NCBI RefSeq assembly: GCF_900115695.1
Contig: NZ_FOXK01000008.1
Span: 62,001 to 126,000 of the forward strand
Reading direction: 5' to 3'
Length of the DNA stretch: 64,000 bases
DNA from: Ectopseudomonas toyotomiensis
GTDB lineage: Bacteria > Pseudomonadota > Gammaproteobacteria > Pseudomonadales > Pseudomonadaceae
The notes beneath the pieces are model-generated. The model did no database searches, was not told the origin of the DNA, and was given only the letters and a program-made list of their open reading frames with translations. Numbering within the stretch: position 1 is the first letter of the stretch; the number at the start of each line of letters is the position of its first letter. A program made the position numbers and the translations under genes. Below are positions 1 through 8,653 of this stretch, in pieces.

Positions 1-2
1 AA

Positions 3-1463
3 CGCTTTGAGGCCCGGCTTCGCGACGAGAGTGACAACCTGTTGACCATGGACATCTCCAACCTGCCGATCATGGTCAATGACGAGATCGTCGGTGTGTT
101 TGGCATCGCTCGGGATATCAGCGAGCAGAAGCATTTCGAGCGCCAAGTGAGCTTTAACGCCAGCCATGACCGGCTGACCGGTTTGCTTAATCGTGTTTCG
201 CTTGAAGACCGGCTTGCTCTGGATTGTCACATCAGTCGTCGGCATAAGCGCCGCCTGGCGGTAATGTACCTTGATCTGGATGGATTCAAATCCATTAACG
301 ATTCGATCGGGCACTACTTCGGCGACCAAGTGCTGATTGAGGTCGCGCAGCGTATGACCCAGCAGGTTCGTCCCGGGGATACCATCGTGCGCATGGGCGG
401 TGATGAATTTATCGTTCTGCTACCGGACCTACTTTGTGATGAGGACGTTGTGCCGGTGGCCGAGCGATTGATGGCCAGCATTGCCAAACCCTACTGCGTC
501 CAGGGCATGGACCTGCACGTGAGTGCTAGTGTCGGTATCACCCTGAGCGATGGTCATATCGAGCAGCCGATGCAGCTGATCCAGCAGGCTGACATGGCGA
601 TGTACAAAGCCAAGCAGCAAGGGCGCAACAACTTTCAGTGGTACACCAGCGATCTGAATCAGCGCGTTTGCGAGTACGCGAGCCTGCGCAACGACCTGCA
701 AAAGGCGATCGAAACTCAGACATTACAGCTGCATTATCAACCGCAGGTGGACGCGCGCACGGGGCGAGTGGTCGGGCTAGAAGCGTTGCTGCGCTGGGAG
801 CATCCGGAGAAGGGGTTTATCTCACCAACGGTGTTTGTGCCGGTGGCTGAAGACAGTGGCCAGATCATCCCGCTAAGCCTTTGGGTACTCGATGCGGCCT
901 GTGCGCAGTTGCGCCAGCTAAGTGATCAAGGCACCACGAGCATCTCGATGGCCGTGAATATTTCGCCGATGCATTTTCATCGCGGCCATTTCGTCCAGTA
1001 TGTCCAGGCTACCCTTGAAAAACACGGTCTCCGGGGTGAGCAGTTGGAGCTGGAGATCACCGAGTCGCTTCTATTGAATAACGCTGAGCAGGCGATCGAA
1101 ACGCTGCACCGGCTCAAGGCGCTGGGGGTGCGCATTGCACTGGACGATTTCGGCACCGGTTTTTCCAGCCTCAGCTACCTCAAGCGTTTGCCCATCGACA
1201 AAATCAAGATTGACCGCTCCTTCGTCCAGGAAATCGCTACCGATCATAACGATGCAGCGATCACCCAAGGCATTATTTCAATGGCCCATCACCTCAGCCT
1301 GACGGTGGTCGCCGAGGGCGTGGAAACAGAGTCGCAAATGGAATTTCTGAAGGGCAGCTACTGCGATGTTTTTCAGGGGTATTACTTTGCCAAACCGATG
1401 CCTTTTGTAGAGCTCGAAGCGTTCTTGGACCTCCCGGCATCCATACGTGACCGGCAGTCCTGA
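3..1463 (+). CDS. PAS-GGDEF-EAL cyclic-di-GMP enzyme (5' end outside window)
   Basis: The frame is open to the left edge, so the N-terminus is missing. The first visible residues match the end of a PAS/PAC sensor domain (VGVFGIARDISEQK). A GGDEF domain follows with an intact GGDEF motif near nt 397-411, preceded five residues earlier by an RPGD that fits the RxxD product-inhibition I-site. The EAL domain has EALLRW (nt 781-798), the DDFGTG loop (nt 1143-1160), EGVET and QGYYFAKP, so the metal and catalytic residues look complete. By family knowledge the protein could make and/or degrade c-di-GMP, and an intact EAL usually means phosphodiesterase activity. The sensed signal cannot be judged because the upstream part is absent. 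Confidence 0.93.
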   Translation, partial: RFEARLRDESDNLLTMDISNLPIMVNDEIVGVFGIARDISEQKHFERQVSFNASHDRLTGLLNRVSLEDRLALDCHISRRHKRRLAVMYLDLDGFKSINDSIGHYFGDQVLIEVAQRMTQQVRPGDTIVRMGGDEFIVLLPDLLCDEDVVPVAERLMASIAKPYCVQGMDLHVSASVGITLSDGHIEQPMQLIQQADMAMYKAKQQGRNNFQWYTSDLNQRVCEYASLRNDLQKAIETQTLQLHYQPQVDARTGRVVGLEALLRWEHPEKGFISPTVFVPVAEDSGQIIPLSLWVLDAACAQLRQLSDQGTTSISMAVNISPMHFHRGHFVQYVQATLEKHGLRGEQLELEITESLLLNNAEQAIETLHRLKALGVRIALDDFGTGFSSLSYLKRLPIDKIKIDRSFVQEIATDHNDAAITQGIISMAHHLSLTVVAEGVETESQMEFLKGSYCDVFQGYYFAKPMPFVELEAFLDLPASIRDRQS

Positions 1464-1709
1464 GGGGGGGCAGCCCTGAAAATCAGACATCAAGGAGCAT
1501 TTCTTTGCGCAGTCGTGTATCGAGCTGGCGAACCGTAATCGCACTTTGGTCTACATCCTGGTCGCCCAAGCGGGGAAAGGGAGCAGATTTATTTTCTCTG
1601 CTATGAACGTCCGCTAGTGGCCGATAGCAGCCCCCAACATAGTCCAGCGACTCCATCCTCTCCCCCGGTTTCCACTCAAACAAATGCCGCCGAACAAGGA
1701 CTCACCAAC

Positions 1710-2510
1710 ATGGATCGTTTACCTAGCATCCTCCCCGCCTTGGCGCTCTGTCTGTTGCCTATCGCTCAAGCCGATACGCGCCAGCCACAGCCCTGCAACG
1801 CTGCATTGCTGGACTCACTGGCGACCCAACTGGGACAGCAAGGCTGGACGCCCCCTGACGGGCATGGCGACGGACCATTGGTGGCGGCTGCCTGCAAGTC
1901 TTGGCCGGATGATTCGGCGTTGTCCGTAGTGACCCTGGCTTACCGTGACGCCGAGGACACCACGCCAGCGGGCGAGCGCAATCTCAACTGGCTGGTGGCG
2001 AAGGTGGACGCGCAGAGCGGGCAATTGCGCGAGCGACATGACGACTACCTCGGCGAAGATGCCGCACTGGAAATCGATGCTGGCAGCCTGTGGCTGGATA
2101 CCGCGCGTTATCACCTGGCACCAGGCGTTCGCGCGTTCGGCGTGGTGGTGCGCAGTGTCGCGCGTGGGGCAAGTTGTCCGGATGCCGGCTTCAATGACCT
2201 GCTGACGCTGGTGGTGCCGCAAGGGCCTCGGCTAAGGCCGGTGTTTGCCACCTATCTGTATTCGTGGACGACGGTAAAGGGCGTGGCCTGCGCACTGGAT
2301 GGTGATTTCGAGTCGGAGCAGGCCGACCTGACGCTGAGCCTTGGGCCCAAGCAAGCCCACGGTTACGCCGACCTGGTAGTAACCGCCCATATTCGTGCTG
2401 GCCGGCAGGAGCCCGTGCTACGCAAGGTCAGCACCACCGTCCGCTACGACGGCAAGCACTACCCGTTCGATCAGTTCCCGACGTTCTGGATGAGAGAGCC
2501 GCAGCCGTAA
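1710..2510 (+). CDS. Exported protein of unknown function
   Basis: 266 residues. The start at 1710 is preferred over an in-frame upstream start at 1617 because AAGGA lies 9 nt before it and because it opens with a clean signal peptide (MDRLPSILPALALCLLPIAQA, cut just before DTRQP). The mature part is globular with several cysteines (for example in QPCNAA, AACKSW, GASCPD, GVACAL), which could form periplasmic disulfides. I do not recognise a family. It stands alone: the preceding gene ends about 250 bp upstream, and the next gene begins after a strong hairpin. Confidence 0.75.
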   Translation: MDRLPSILPALALCLLPIAQADTRQPQPCNAALLDSLATQLGQQGWTPPDGHGDGPLVAAACKSWPDDSALSVVTLAYRDAEDTTPAGERNLNWLVAKVDAQSGQLRERHDDYLGEDAALEIDAGSLWLDTARYHLAPGVRAFGVVVRSVARGASCPDAGFNDLLTLVVPQGPRLRPVFATYLYSWTTVKGVACALDGDFESEQADLTLSLGPKQAHGYADLVVTAHIRAGRQEPVLRKVSTTVRYDGKHYPFDQFPTFWMREPQP

Positions 2511-2553
2511 CGACGAACAGAAGAACAAACCAGCGCCCCACTGCCGTCTAGAC

Positions 2554-2587
2554 TCCTGAGTCTCAACCCATGGTGGGAGACTCAGGA
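2554..2587 (+). promoter_or_regulatory. Hairpin sequestering the ribosome-binding site of the VOC gene
   Basis: TCCTGAGTC (2554-2562) pairs perfectly with GACTCAGGA (2579-2587), and inside it CCCA (2567-2570) pairs with TGGG (2574-2577). The right arm carries the Shine-Dalgarno GGGAG (2575-2579) and ends on the A of the start codon. In RNA this would block translation initiation unless opened. It could also act as a terminator stem for the upstream gene, but no T-run follows. The pairing is seen directly; the regulatory role is inference. Confidence 0.5.
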
Positions 2588-3066
2588 TGACCAGCAAGAA
2601 CACCATCTGCCTCTGGTTCGACCGCGATGCGCTGGAGGCTGCGACCTTCTACGCCAAGACCTTTCCCGACAGCGCCGTGCTGGCGGTACACCATGCGCCC
2701 GGTGACTACCCCAGTGGCCAGCAGGGCGATGTGCTGACGGTGGAGTTCAGTGTGATGGGCATACCCTGCCTGGGCCTGAATGGCGGCCCGGCATTCCAGC
2801 ACAACGAGGCGTTCTCGTTTCAGGTGGCGACCGACGATCAGGCCGAGACGGATCGCCTGTGGCACGCGATCATCGACTACGGCGGCCAGGCCAGTGAATG
2901 CGGCTGGTGCAAGGACAAATGGGGTATCTCCTGGCAGATCACCCCGCGCATCCTCAGCGCCGCCATCGCCAGCTCCGATCGCGCAGCGGCCAAGCGCGCC
3001 TTCGAGGCGATGATGACCATGAGCAAGATCGACATCGCCAGAATCGAGGCAGCGTTGAAAGGTTGA
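2587..3066 (+). CDS. VOC-fold protein, PhnB / 3-dmu-9_3-mt type
   Basis: 159 residues, the usual length for the family often mislabelled 3-demethylubiquinone-9 3-methyltransferase. Recognisable features are NTICLWFDRDALEAATFYAKTF at the N-terminus (N-term split: NTICLWFD, then EAATFYA), the GIPCLGLNGGP strand, and the C-terminal CGWCKDKWGISWQI. These belong to the vicinal oxygen chelate fold, with betaalphabetabetabeta repeats. Substrate and metal are unknown. The start codon lies at the end of a stable hairpin that covers its ribosome-binding site, which suggests translational control. Confidence 0.85.
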   Translation: MTSKNTICLWFDRDALEAATFYAKTFPDSAVLAVHHAPGDYPSGQQGDVLTVEFSVMGIPCLGLNGGPAFQHNEAFSFQVATDDQAETDRLWHAIIDYGGQASECGWCKDKWGISWQITPRILSAAIASSDRAAAKRAFEAMMTMSKIDIARIEAALKG

Positions 3067-3079
3067 TCGGCAGGACCGA

Positions 3080-3565
3080 TCAGGCGCGGGCGTTCTTCTT
3101 CTGCAGGATCAGCGACGCTTCGTTATAGGCGCTCTGGAAGGCGTCGCTGCCGATCCAGGTGATCGCGGCGTCTTCGTCTTCATCGTGGAAGATGCCGCGG
3201 TAGACGATCAGCAGGCCCATCATGAAATCGGTGGCGGCGTCCTCCGACTCCTCGGCGACCACCAGCTCCAGCACCGGGTATTGCAGGAATACCAGGCACA
3301 AGGCAAGCAGGCTGATGCCTTCGCCGGCTTTCATCGCCTGGAACAGGTCATCGAAATGCGCGGGGTCGAAGCCATTCTCTTCGATGTCCTTGAAATCGAA
3401 GGTACTCAGGTCGATCTCGACATCATCGAACGGCTCGTTGATCAGCGGGTTGGCGAGAATCGGGTGGACGACATTGGCCTGCGCCTTGGGCTTGCCCATG
3501 CGGTTCTGCCTGGCTTTGGTCTTGGCCCGTTGGGCGCGCTTCTTCTGTTTGTCTGCGGAGGCCAT
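3080..3565 (-). CDS. Conserved small acidic protein with basic N-terminus, unknown function
   Basis: 161 residues. The start at 3565 is chosen over one 11 codons upstream because GAGGA sits 7 nt before it. The N-terminal 30 residues are strongly basic (KQKKRAQRAKTKARQNR), while the rest is acidic and hydrophobic, with a helical central part. There is no signal peptide or transmembrane segment. The basic tail could contact nucleic acid or ribosomes, but this is only inference. It converges on the VOC gene with a 13-bp gap between stop codons. Confidence 0.75.
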   Translation of the reverse strand: MASADKQKKRAQRAKTKARQNRMGKPKAQANVVHPILANPLINEPFDDVEIDLSTFDFKDIEENGFDPAHFDDLFQAMKAGEGISLLALCLVFLQYPVLELVVAEESEDAATDFMMGLLIVYRGIFHDEDEDAAITWIGSDAFQSAYNEASLILQKKNARA

Positions 3566-3746
3566 GGGGCGTTCCTCGTTCGGTACAGCCATGTGCATGG
3601 CGCGGAAAGTTCAGGCGCCATTGTATTCAGTCTTGGTCATGGCCTGCGGCTGAATTTGCAGACGGAGAGTCATGCATTGAAGAACGGGCTTGCGTCTTCG
3701 ACTTCCAGCTGTTTTCTTCGGATGTATGGATGACGGGAGCCTGACC

Positions 3747-4427
3747 ATGACGGACCGCGAACAACTCCACCACGACGGCTATGCGTTGCTGCGCCAGGCG
3801 GTTCCTGTCGGGTGGCTGGATGGCTTGCGCACCGTGTTCGATGCGGGCATCACCCCCTCGGATCAGTGGCCGGTACCGCGCGGCACAGACTGGCATCACT
3901 CACTGCTGGATGACGACGCCATGATTCAGGCCGTGTGCCGCCTGCCACAGCTGCTGGCAGTGGTCGGCGAGCTGATCGGCGAACGTTTCTTCCTCGCCCA
4001 GGTGGAGGGTCGTGAGCCACTGGCCGGTGGCGGTCATCAGCAACTGCATCGCGATCTGTCGGCGCAGCGCCCGGGCGATATCGCCAATGCCATGGTCTAC
4101 TTCGACGACTACGGCCCAGACAATGGCGCCACCCGTATCGTCCCGAGCAGCCACCGTCCGCCTGCCGGCGAGCCCCCCTTCGACGTCAACGACGAGTCCC
4201 GCTCAGTGCAGCTTACGGGTGTGGCCGGCGACATCCTAGTGTTCGATGTGGACCTGATACACGCCGGCAGCCTGAACCGGCTCGGCACACGTCGCCGCTC
4301 GATCCTGATCAGCTACTTCGCCGAGCCACTGTACGCGTCCTATCTGGAAACACGCAGTCTGCGGGGGATTCGCATGGACGCGAGCGAACGCTTCGAACCT
4401 GCGGATTTTTCCTTGAGGCAGGTGTGA
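3747..4427 (+). CDS. Phytanoyl-CoA dioxygenase (PhyH) family protein
   Basis: 226 residues. The start at 3747 has GGGAG 9 nt upstream; an in-frame start at 3690 lacks such a site. PhyH enzymes are Fe(II)/2-oxoglutarate-dependent hydroxylases on a double-stranded beta-helix. The iron triad is visible as H101-x-D103 (LHRDLS) and H172 (DLIHAG), followed by arginines near 182-184 that can hold 2-oxoglutarate. All key residues are present, so it should be active. The substrate is not predictable, since this family oxidises many small molecules. Confidence 0.87.
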   Translation: MTDREQLHHDGYALLRQAVPVGWLDGLRTVFDAGITPSDQWPVPRGTDWHHSLLDDDAMIQAVCRLPQLLAVVGELIGERFFLAQVEGREPLAGGGHQQLHRDLSAQRPGDIANAMVYFDDYGPDNGATRIVPSSHRPPAGEPPFDVNDESRSVQLTGVAGDILVFDVDLIHAGSLNRLGTRRRSILISYFAEPLYASYLETRSLRGIRMDASERFEPADFSLRQV

Positions 4428-4445
4428 GCAAGGCGGTTGCCAGTG

Positions 4446-5318
4446 TCAGCAGGCGACACTGGCATCTCTCGCTGGCGGTAGGCCGAACAGCCGGCGGTAC
4501 TCCCGGCTGAACTGAGACACGCTTTCGTAACCCACCGCGAACGCCGCACTGCTGGCGGTGGCGCCCTCCCCTGTCATCAGGCGACGCGCCTCGATCAGAC
4601 GTAGCTGTTTCTGAAATTGCAACGTCGTCAATGATGTCTGGTTGCGAAAGTGGTGATGAAAAGATGACGGACTCATACCGGCCACGGACGCCAGGTGCTC
4701 CACCGGCAGCGGCCGGGTGAATTCGGTGCGCAGCACCTTCACCGCCCGAGCGATGCGCTGCGCATGGCCGTCCGGCCAGCCCAGACGACTGATCGCCGGG
4801 CCATGTTGGCCAGCCAGCAGCCAGTAGTGCAGTTCGCGCACAAGCGAAGCATGCAGCACTGTCGCCGAAGCCGGACGCTCGAGCAGTCGCATCAGGCGTA
4901 GTGCCGCTTCGGCGACTTCGCTATCGGTCGGTTCGATGCGGATGGGCTCCAGCTCCGCACTCGGCACCGCCTTCATCTCCTCCATCAATTCGGTGAGCAG
5001 TGCAGGATCGAGGTCGATCACCAGCGAGATGTACGGGACCTCGTGGCTCGCCTGGATGATCTGGCTGACCGTCGGTACGTCGGCGGTGATCAACAGCGAA
5101 TCACCGGCGCTGAAGTTAAAGCTCCGGGTGCCCATCATGACGCGCTTGCTGCCCTGCAACACCAGGCAGGCCAGAGGCCGGGTGATGGCGTAATCCAGCC
5201 CGCTGGGCTCTGACGTGCGAATGATGGTCAAGCCGGGAATGGGCGTTTGGGCAAGCCCGCCGGGTTCGCCATGTCGATCCAGATAACCGCGGACGACCTC
5301 CAGCAGCGCTGCGCTCAT
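4446..5318 (-). CDS. AraC-family transcriptional regulator
   Basis: 290 residues starting at 5318, with AGGAG 7 nt upstream; the reading frame extends further 5' but without a good site. The N-terminal half is the cupin-like AraC_N domain (LACLVLQGSKRVMMG, SAGDSLLITADVPTVS). The C-terminal 100 residues hold two helix-turn-helix motifs (PVEHLASVAGMSPSSFHHHF and SAAFAVGYESVSQFSREYRR). It is divergent from an SDR gene across 139 bp, and regulators of this type usually control that neighbour, often in response to aldehydes or other reactive compounds. Confidence 0.9.
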   Translation of the reverse strand: MSAALLEVVRGYLDRHGEPGGLAQTPIPGLTIIRTSEPSGLDYAITRPLACLVLQGSKRVMMGTRSFNFSAGDSLLITADVPTVSQIIQASHEVPYISLVIDLDPALLTELMEEMKAVPSAELEPIRIEPTDSEVAEAALRLMRLLERPASATVLHASLVRELHYWLLAGQHGPAISRLGWPDGHAQRIARAVKVLRTEFTRPLPVEHLASVAGMSPSSFHHHFRNQTSLTTLQFQKQLRLIEARRLMTGEGATASSAAFAVGYESVSQFSREYRRLFGLPPARDASVAC

Positions 5319-5457
5319 CGTGGGCTCCTGATGCTGATCCAGAGCATGTCTTTTCCTCTTGGAGAAATAGGCAAAAAGCGTCGAGGTTTCGGTAACGACG
5401 GGGTTGCGCCACGAGCCACACAATGAAATCCCGTTCACCCATGAGAGGATTTTTACC

Positions 5458-6213
5458 ATGACCAAGATCGCCATCGTAACCGGCTCCAGCCGTGGCCTCG
5501 GCCGCAATACTGCGCTGAACATCGCGCGTCAGGGCATCGATGTCGTCGTCACCTATCATAGCCAGGCCGACACCGCACAGGCCGTGGTTGCCGACATCCA
5601 CGCCCAGGGACGCAAGGCGGTCGCTCTGCAGCTCGACGCTGGCGACGTCAGCACCTTTCCGGCCTTCGTGCAACGCCTGCGCCAGGCGCTGAACGAGACC
5701 TGGCAACGCGACAGCTTCGACCACCTGATCAACAACGCCGGCCATGGCGACATGGCGTCGATTGCCGACACCACTGAAGCCCAGTTCGATGCCCTGGTGA
5801 ACGTGCATTTCAAAGGGGTGTTCTTCCTCACCCAGGCGTTGCTGCCACTGATGGCCGATGGTGGTCGTATCGTCAATATCTCGTCCGGGCTGACCCGAGT
5901 GTCCTATCCCGGTTTCTCTGCCTACTCGGCGGTCAAGGGCGCAGTGGAGGTACTCAGCCTGTACATGGCCAAGGAGCTGGGCAGCCGGGGTATCGCAGTC
6001 AACACAGTGGCGCCCGGTGCCATCGAAACGGATTTCCTGGGCGGAGCCGTGCGCGACATGCCGGATCTGAACAAGGTGTTCGCGGAGATGACGGCGCTGG
6101 GTCGGGTCGGCGTGCCGGACGACATCGGCCCGATGATCGCCAGCCTGCTCGGCGAGCAGAATCGCTGGGTCAACGCCCAGCGCATCGAGGTATCCGGCGG
6201 TCAGGCAATCTGA
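5458..6213 (+). CDS. Short-chain dehydrogenase/reductase (SDR)
   Basis: 251 residues, the classical SDR length. Start 5458 has GAGAGGA upstream. The Rossmann motif TGSSRGLG is at 8-15, NNAG at 92-95, and the catalytic Ser142/143, Tyr156 and Lys160 (YSAVK) are all present, so it should be an active NAD(P)-dependent oxidoreductase. A hydrophobic or aldehyde/ketone substrate is likely but unproven. It is probably the target of the divergent AraC regulator. Confidence 0.9.
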   Translation: MTKIAIVTGSSRGLGRNTALNIARQGIDVVVTYHSQADTAQAVVADIHAQGRKAVALQLDAGDVSTFPAFVQRLRQALNETWQRDSFDHLINNAGHGDMASIADTTEAQFDALVNVHFKGVFFLTQALLPLMADGGRIVNISSGLTRVSYPGFSAYSAVKGAVEVLSLYMAKELGSRGIAVNTVAPGAIETDFLGGAVRDMPDLNKVFAEMTALGRVGVPDDIGPMIASLLGEQNRWVNAQRIEVSGGQAI

Positions 6214-6382
6214 AGCCGAGACGCGCGCAAGGCCGGGGCGGGCGCACACGTGGCGCCCTGCTCCCAAGAGCTGGGCGCCAGCGAGGCACAGAGCCGCTCG
6301 GCATTGAGATCGAACCATCGCCGCCTACCGGCGGTCGATTGATTGAACGAGAGCGCCGGCCGCCGGGCCGAGGGAGGCCATC

Positions 6383-6511
6383 ATGACCATTCGTTGCTTG
6401 CTCGCCGGGTGTTGCTGGTCCGAGGGCGTGACCATGCTGATGGGCAGGGAAACCTTTCTGTGTCAGTACTGCAGCCGCTGCGGCAGCCACCGCTACACAC
6501 CGCAAAGCTGA
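6383..6511 (+). CDS. Tiny Cys-rich protein (42 aa)
   Basis: A 42-residue ORF with a strong AGGGAGG 5 nt before the ATG. It contains six cysteines (C5, C10, C11, C27, C30, C33). The end reads CQYCSRCGSHRY, a C-x2-C-x2-C cluster typical of small metal-binding knuckles. It resembles the short Cys-rich proteins annotated in many Pseudomonas genomes (I recall the label PSPA7_2676 family, from memory). Zinc or iron binding is inference; the function is unknown. Confidence 0.72.
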   Translation: MTIRCLLAGCCWSEGVTMLMGRETFLCQYCSRCGSHRYTPQS

Positions 6512-6550
6512 ACGACAGTAGGCGACCCATAGCCCCCGCCCTGGCGCCAG

Positions 6551-8206
6551 TTACAGACGAAAGCGCGAGATGTTTTCCCGCAGTATCTCGCTGGTACGCG
6601 CCAGGCTTTCACTCTCCTGTTGCGTGCTCTGGAAAGCCGAGGCGGACTGTTCCGTACTGTCGCGTACAGAGATAATGCCCCGGCTGATCTGCTCGGCTAC
6701 AGCGCTCTGTTGTTCGGAAGCAGTGGCTATCTGCTGGTTCATGCCGTTGATACGTTCGATCATGGCGACGATTCGTGCCACCGCCTCCCCCGCTTCAGAC
6801 ACACCGGATACTGATTGCGCGCTGGAGCCCTGGCAACGCTGCATGTAGGCAGAGGTTTCATCAGCTATCTTCTGCAGGCTGGCGATCAGCCCTTCGATCT
6901 CGGTGGTGGCTTCCTGGGTGCGCCGCGCCAGGCTGCGTACTTCATCCGCCACAACGGCAAAACCACGCCCGGCCTCACCGGCCCGAGCCGCCTCGATAGC
7001 GGCGTTGAGTGCCAACAGGTTGGTTTGATCGGCCACGGACTTGATGACGTCGAGGACGCTGCCGATGTTGCTGCTCTCGGCCTTCAGGCGACCCATGGCT
7101 TCGCTGGAGTTATCGATCACTTCGGCCAATTCACCGATCAGGCTCACCGCGTGGCCAGCCTTGCGCTGACTTTGCAGGGCCGCCTCGTCCGCCTCGCTGG
7201 CAGCCTGGGCTGCAGACTCCGCACTGCGCGCGACGTCCTGCACCGTTGCCGCCATTTCATGTACAGCAGTGACGATTTGCGCCACCTCACGCTGCGCGTT
7301 GGCCACGCTGGCAGCGTTGCGCAGGCTCGACTCGCTCAGTTCCTGACTGGAATGTGCCACCGTACGTGAAGAACTATCGATCTCCTGGGTGACCTGGCGC
7401 AGGTTCTGCTGCATGCGTTGCAGCGCGGCGAGCACACTGTTCTCCACTATGTCCACGGCTTTTTCCATGTTGCGCAGGTCGCCTTCGGCCACGCGCTGGG
7501 CAATCTGATTGAGATCGCTGGGTTCGGCCCCCAGAGCCTTGAGCAGATGGCGGCTGATCAAGTGGCCGAGTACGGCGGCGAGCACAAAACTCAGCACGGT
7601 AATCAGTACCAGAATGTTCCGTTGCCGCTCGTATTGAGCCTCATTGTCGACGACGCGTTGATCGGCCACCTCGTTGGTATGAACCAGGTACTCGTCGATC
7701 ATGCGTGTCAGCTCTTCGAGCAGCGGCGTGCATTGCTCGCTGACCATGCGCATGGCTTGTGCATCTTCGCCTTTGAACAGATGCTCGGCGATGGTATGCG
7801 CCACCGGGCTGTAGCGCGCTTCGACCTGTTCGATGCGCGCGAGCATGTTACGCCCCACGTCCGAAACATCCTTGTGCGTGAGCATCGCTTCGCGCAGGGC
7901 CGCCAGACTGTCGACCACGTCCTTCTCGTACGCGGCTATGGACGCTCGGTGCTGGCCTCGCGCTGCAGGCTCGGCATTGAGCGCGAGGTTGCGCAGGGCG
8001 ATGGCCCTGTCTTTGACGGTATCGCTGACGTGGCTGGCCAGACGCGCCCGTGCCTCGACACCATTGATGTAGTCGGAGAACTCCCGATCAGCAGCTGCCA
8101 GGTTGTAGAGGGAGACCCCCGCGATTACCAGCATCAAAGCCAAAAGGCTGGCATAGCTGGCATAGAGAAGGCCGCGAGTGGAGAAGCGAGGGGTAGGAGA
8201 TTGCAT
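6551..8206 (-). CDS. Methyl-accepting chemotaxis protein
   Basis: 551 residues. Start 8206 is ATG with AGGTG upstream; a TTG five codons earlier is less likely. TM1 is at about 12-37, a four-helix-bundle-like periplasmic ligand domain spans about 38-190, TM2 is at 195-218, then HAMP, then the long cytoplasmic coiled coil. The conserved signalling tip (ALNAAIEAARAGEAGRGFA) is near 400-420 and is complete. No C-terminal NWETF-like CheR-docking pentapeptide is seen; the protein ends in SRFRL. Ligand unknown. Transcribed away from the binding-protein gene's terminus across a long gap. Confidence 0.93.
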   Translation of the reverse strand: MQSPTPRFSTRGLLYASYASLLALMLVIAGVSLYNLAAADREFSDYINGVEARARLASHVSDTVKDRAIALRNLALNAEPAARGQHRASIAAYEKDVVDSLAALREAMLTHKDVSDVGRNMLARIEQVEARYSPVAHTIAEHLFKGEDAQAMRMVSEQCTPLLEELTRMIDEYLVHTNEVADQRVVDNEAQYERQRNILVLITVLSFVLAAVLGHLISRHLLKALGAEPSDLNQIAQRVAEGDLRNMEKAVDIVENSVLAALQRMQQNLRQVTQEIDSSSRTVAHSSQELSESSLRNAASVANAQREVAQIVTAVHEMAATVQDVARSAESAAQAASEADEAALQSQRKAGHAVSLIGELAEVIDNSSEAMGRLKAESSNIGSVLDVIKSVADQTNLLALNAAIEAARAGEAGRGFAVVADEVRSLARRTQEATTEIEGLIASLQKIADETSAYMQRCQGSSAQSVSGVSEAGEAVARIVAMIERINGMNQQIATASEQQSAVAEQISRGIISVRDSTEQSASAFQSTQQESESLARTSEILRENISRFRL

Positions 8207-8653
8207 AAGAGCACCTGCCAAGAACGTGAGATGACATCAAAAGATCATTTGAGTGCACGCAAGAACTGGGCGATGGCCCGCTCCGTTGGCCTCCTGTCAA
8301 TCGAGTCCCGCAACCTGATCAGCTGCCAGTGAACCTCACTCCCACAGCACATCGACCTGGCTTAACCGCCGACACTGTCCCTTCGGGGGAAACGTCGGTA
8401 CCGGTACTTCGCAACTGTCAAAGGGCATCCTTCAGCAAGGAAAACGCAGGCTAGCTTTTTCAACCGCCTGGCAGACCTGTCATCTGAGTAGCAACTGTCC
8501 GATGCTCTCCAACACTGGATGCAGCGCGCTGCGTGGTTCCACTTAACGAAGCGCTCATGACTCCGAGCTTAGGACAAATCCCGGCCACACGCCTGGCTGT
8601 CCTGGTAATGGATAAAGAGCCGAGTGTCTGGCGCTACTGAAGGGGCTGATGAA
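8207..8653. other. 447-bp gap without a recognisable gene
   Basis: This gap separates the chemoreceptor start from the end of the binding-protein gene. No ORF here has a good start. A possible folded element is at 8369-8398: CCGAC/GTCGG and TCCC/GGGA arms around a TTCGG loop, followed by the palindrome GTACCGGTAC-like segment at 8397-8407. I could not find a FliA-type promoter for the chemoreceptor by eye. Confidence 0.4.

Noticed and set aside
1483..1683. Short minus-strand ORF in the gap after the GGDEF-EAL gene
   Set aside because: No ribosome-binding site and no protein-like pattern. The gap also holds a plus-strand open stretch lacking a start codon. I see no gene here.
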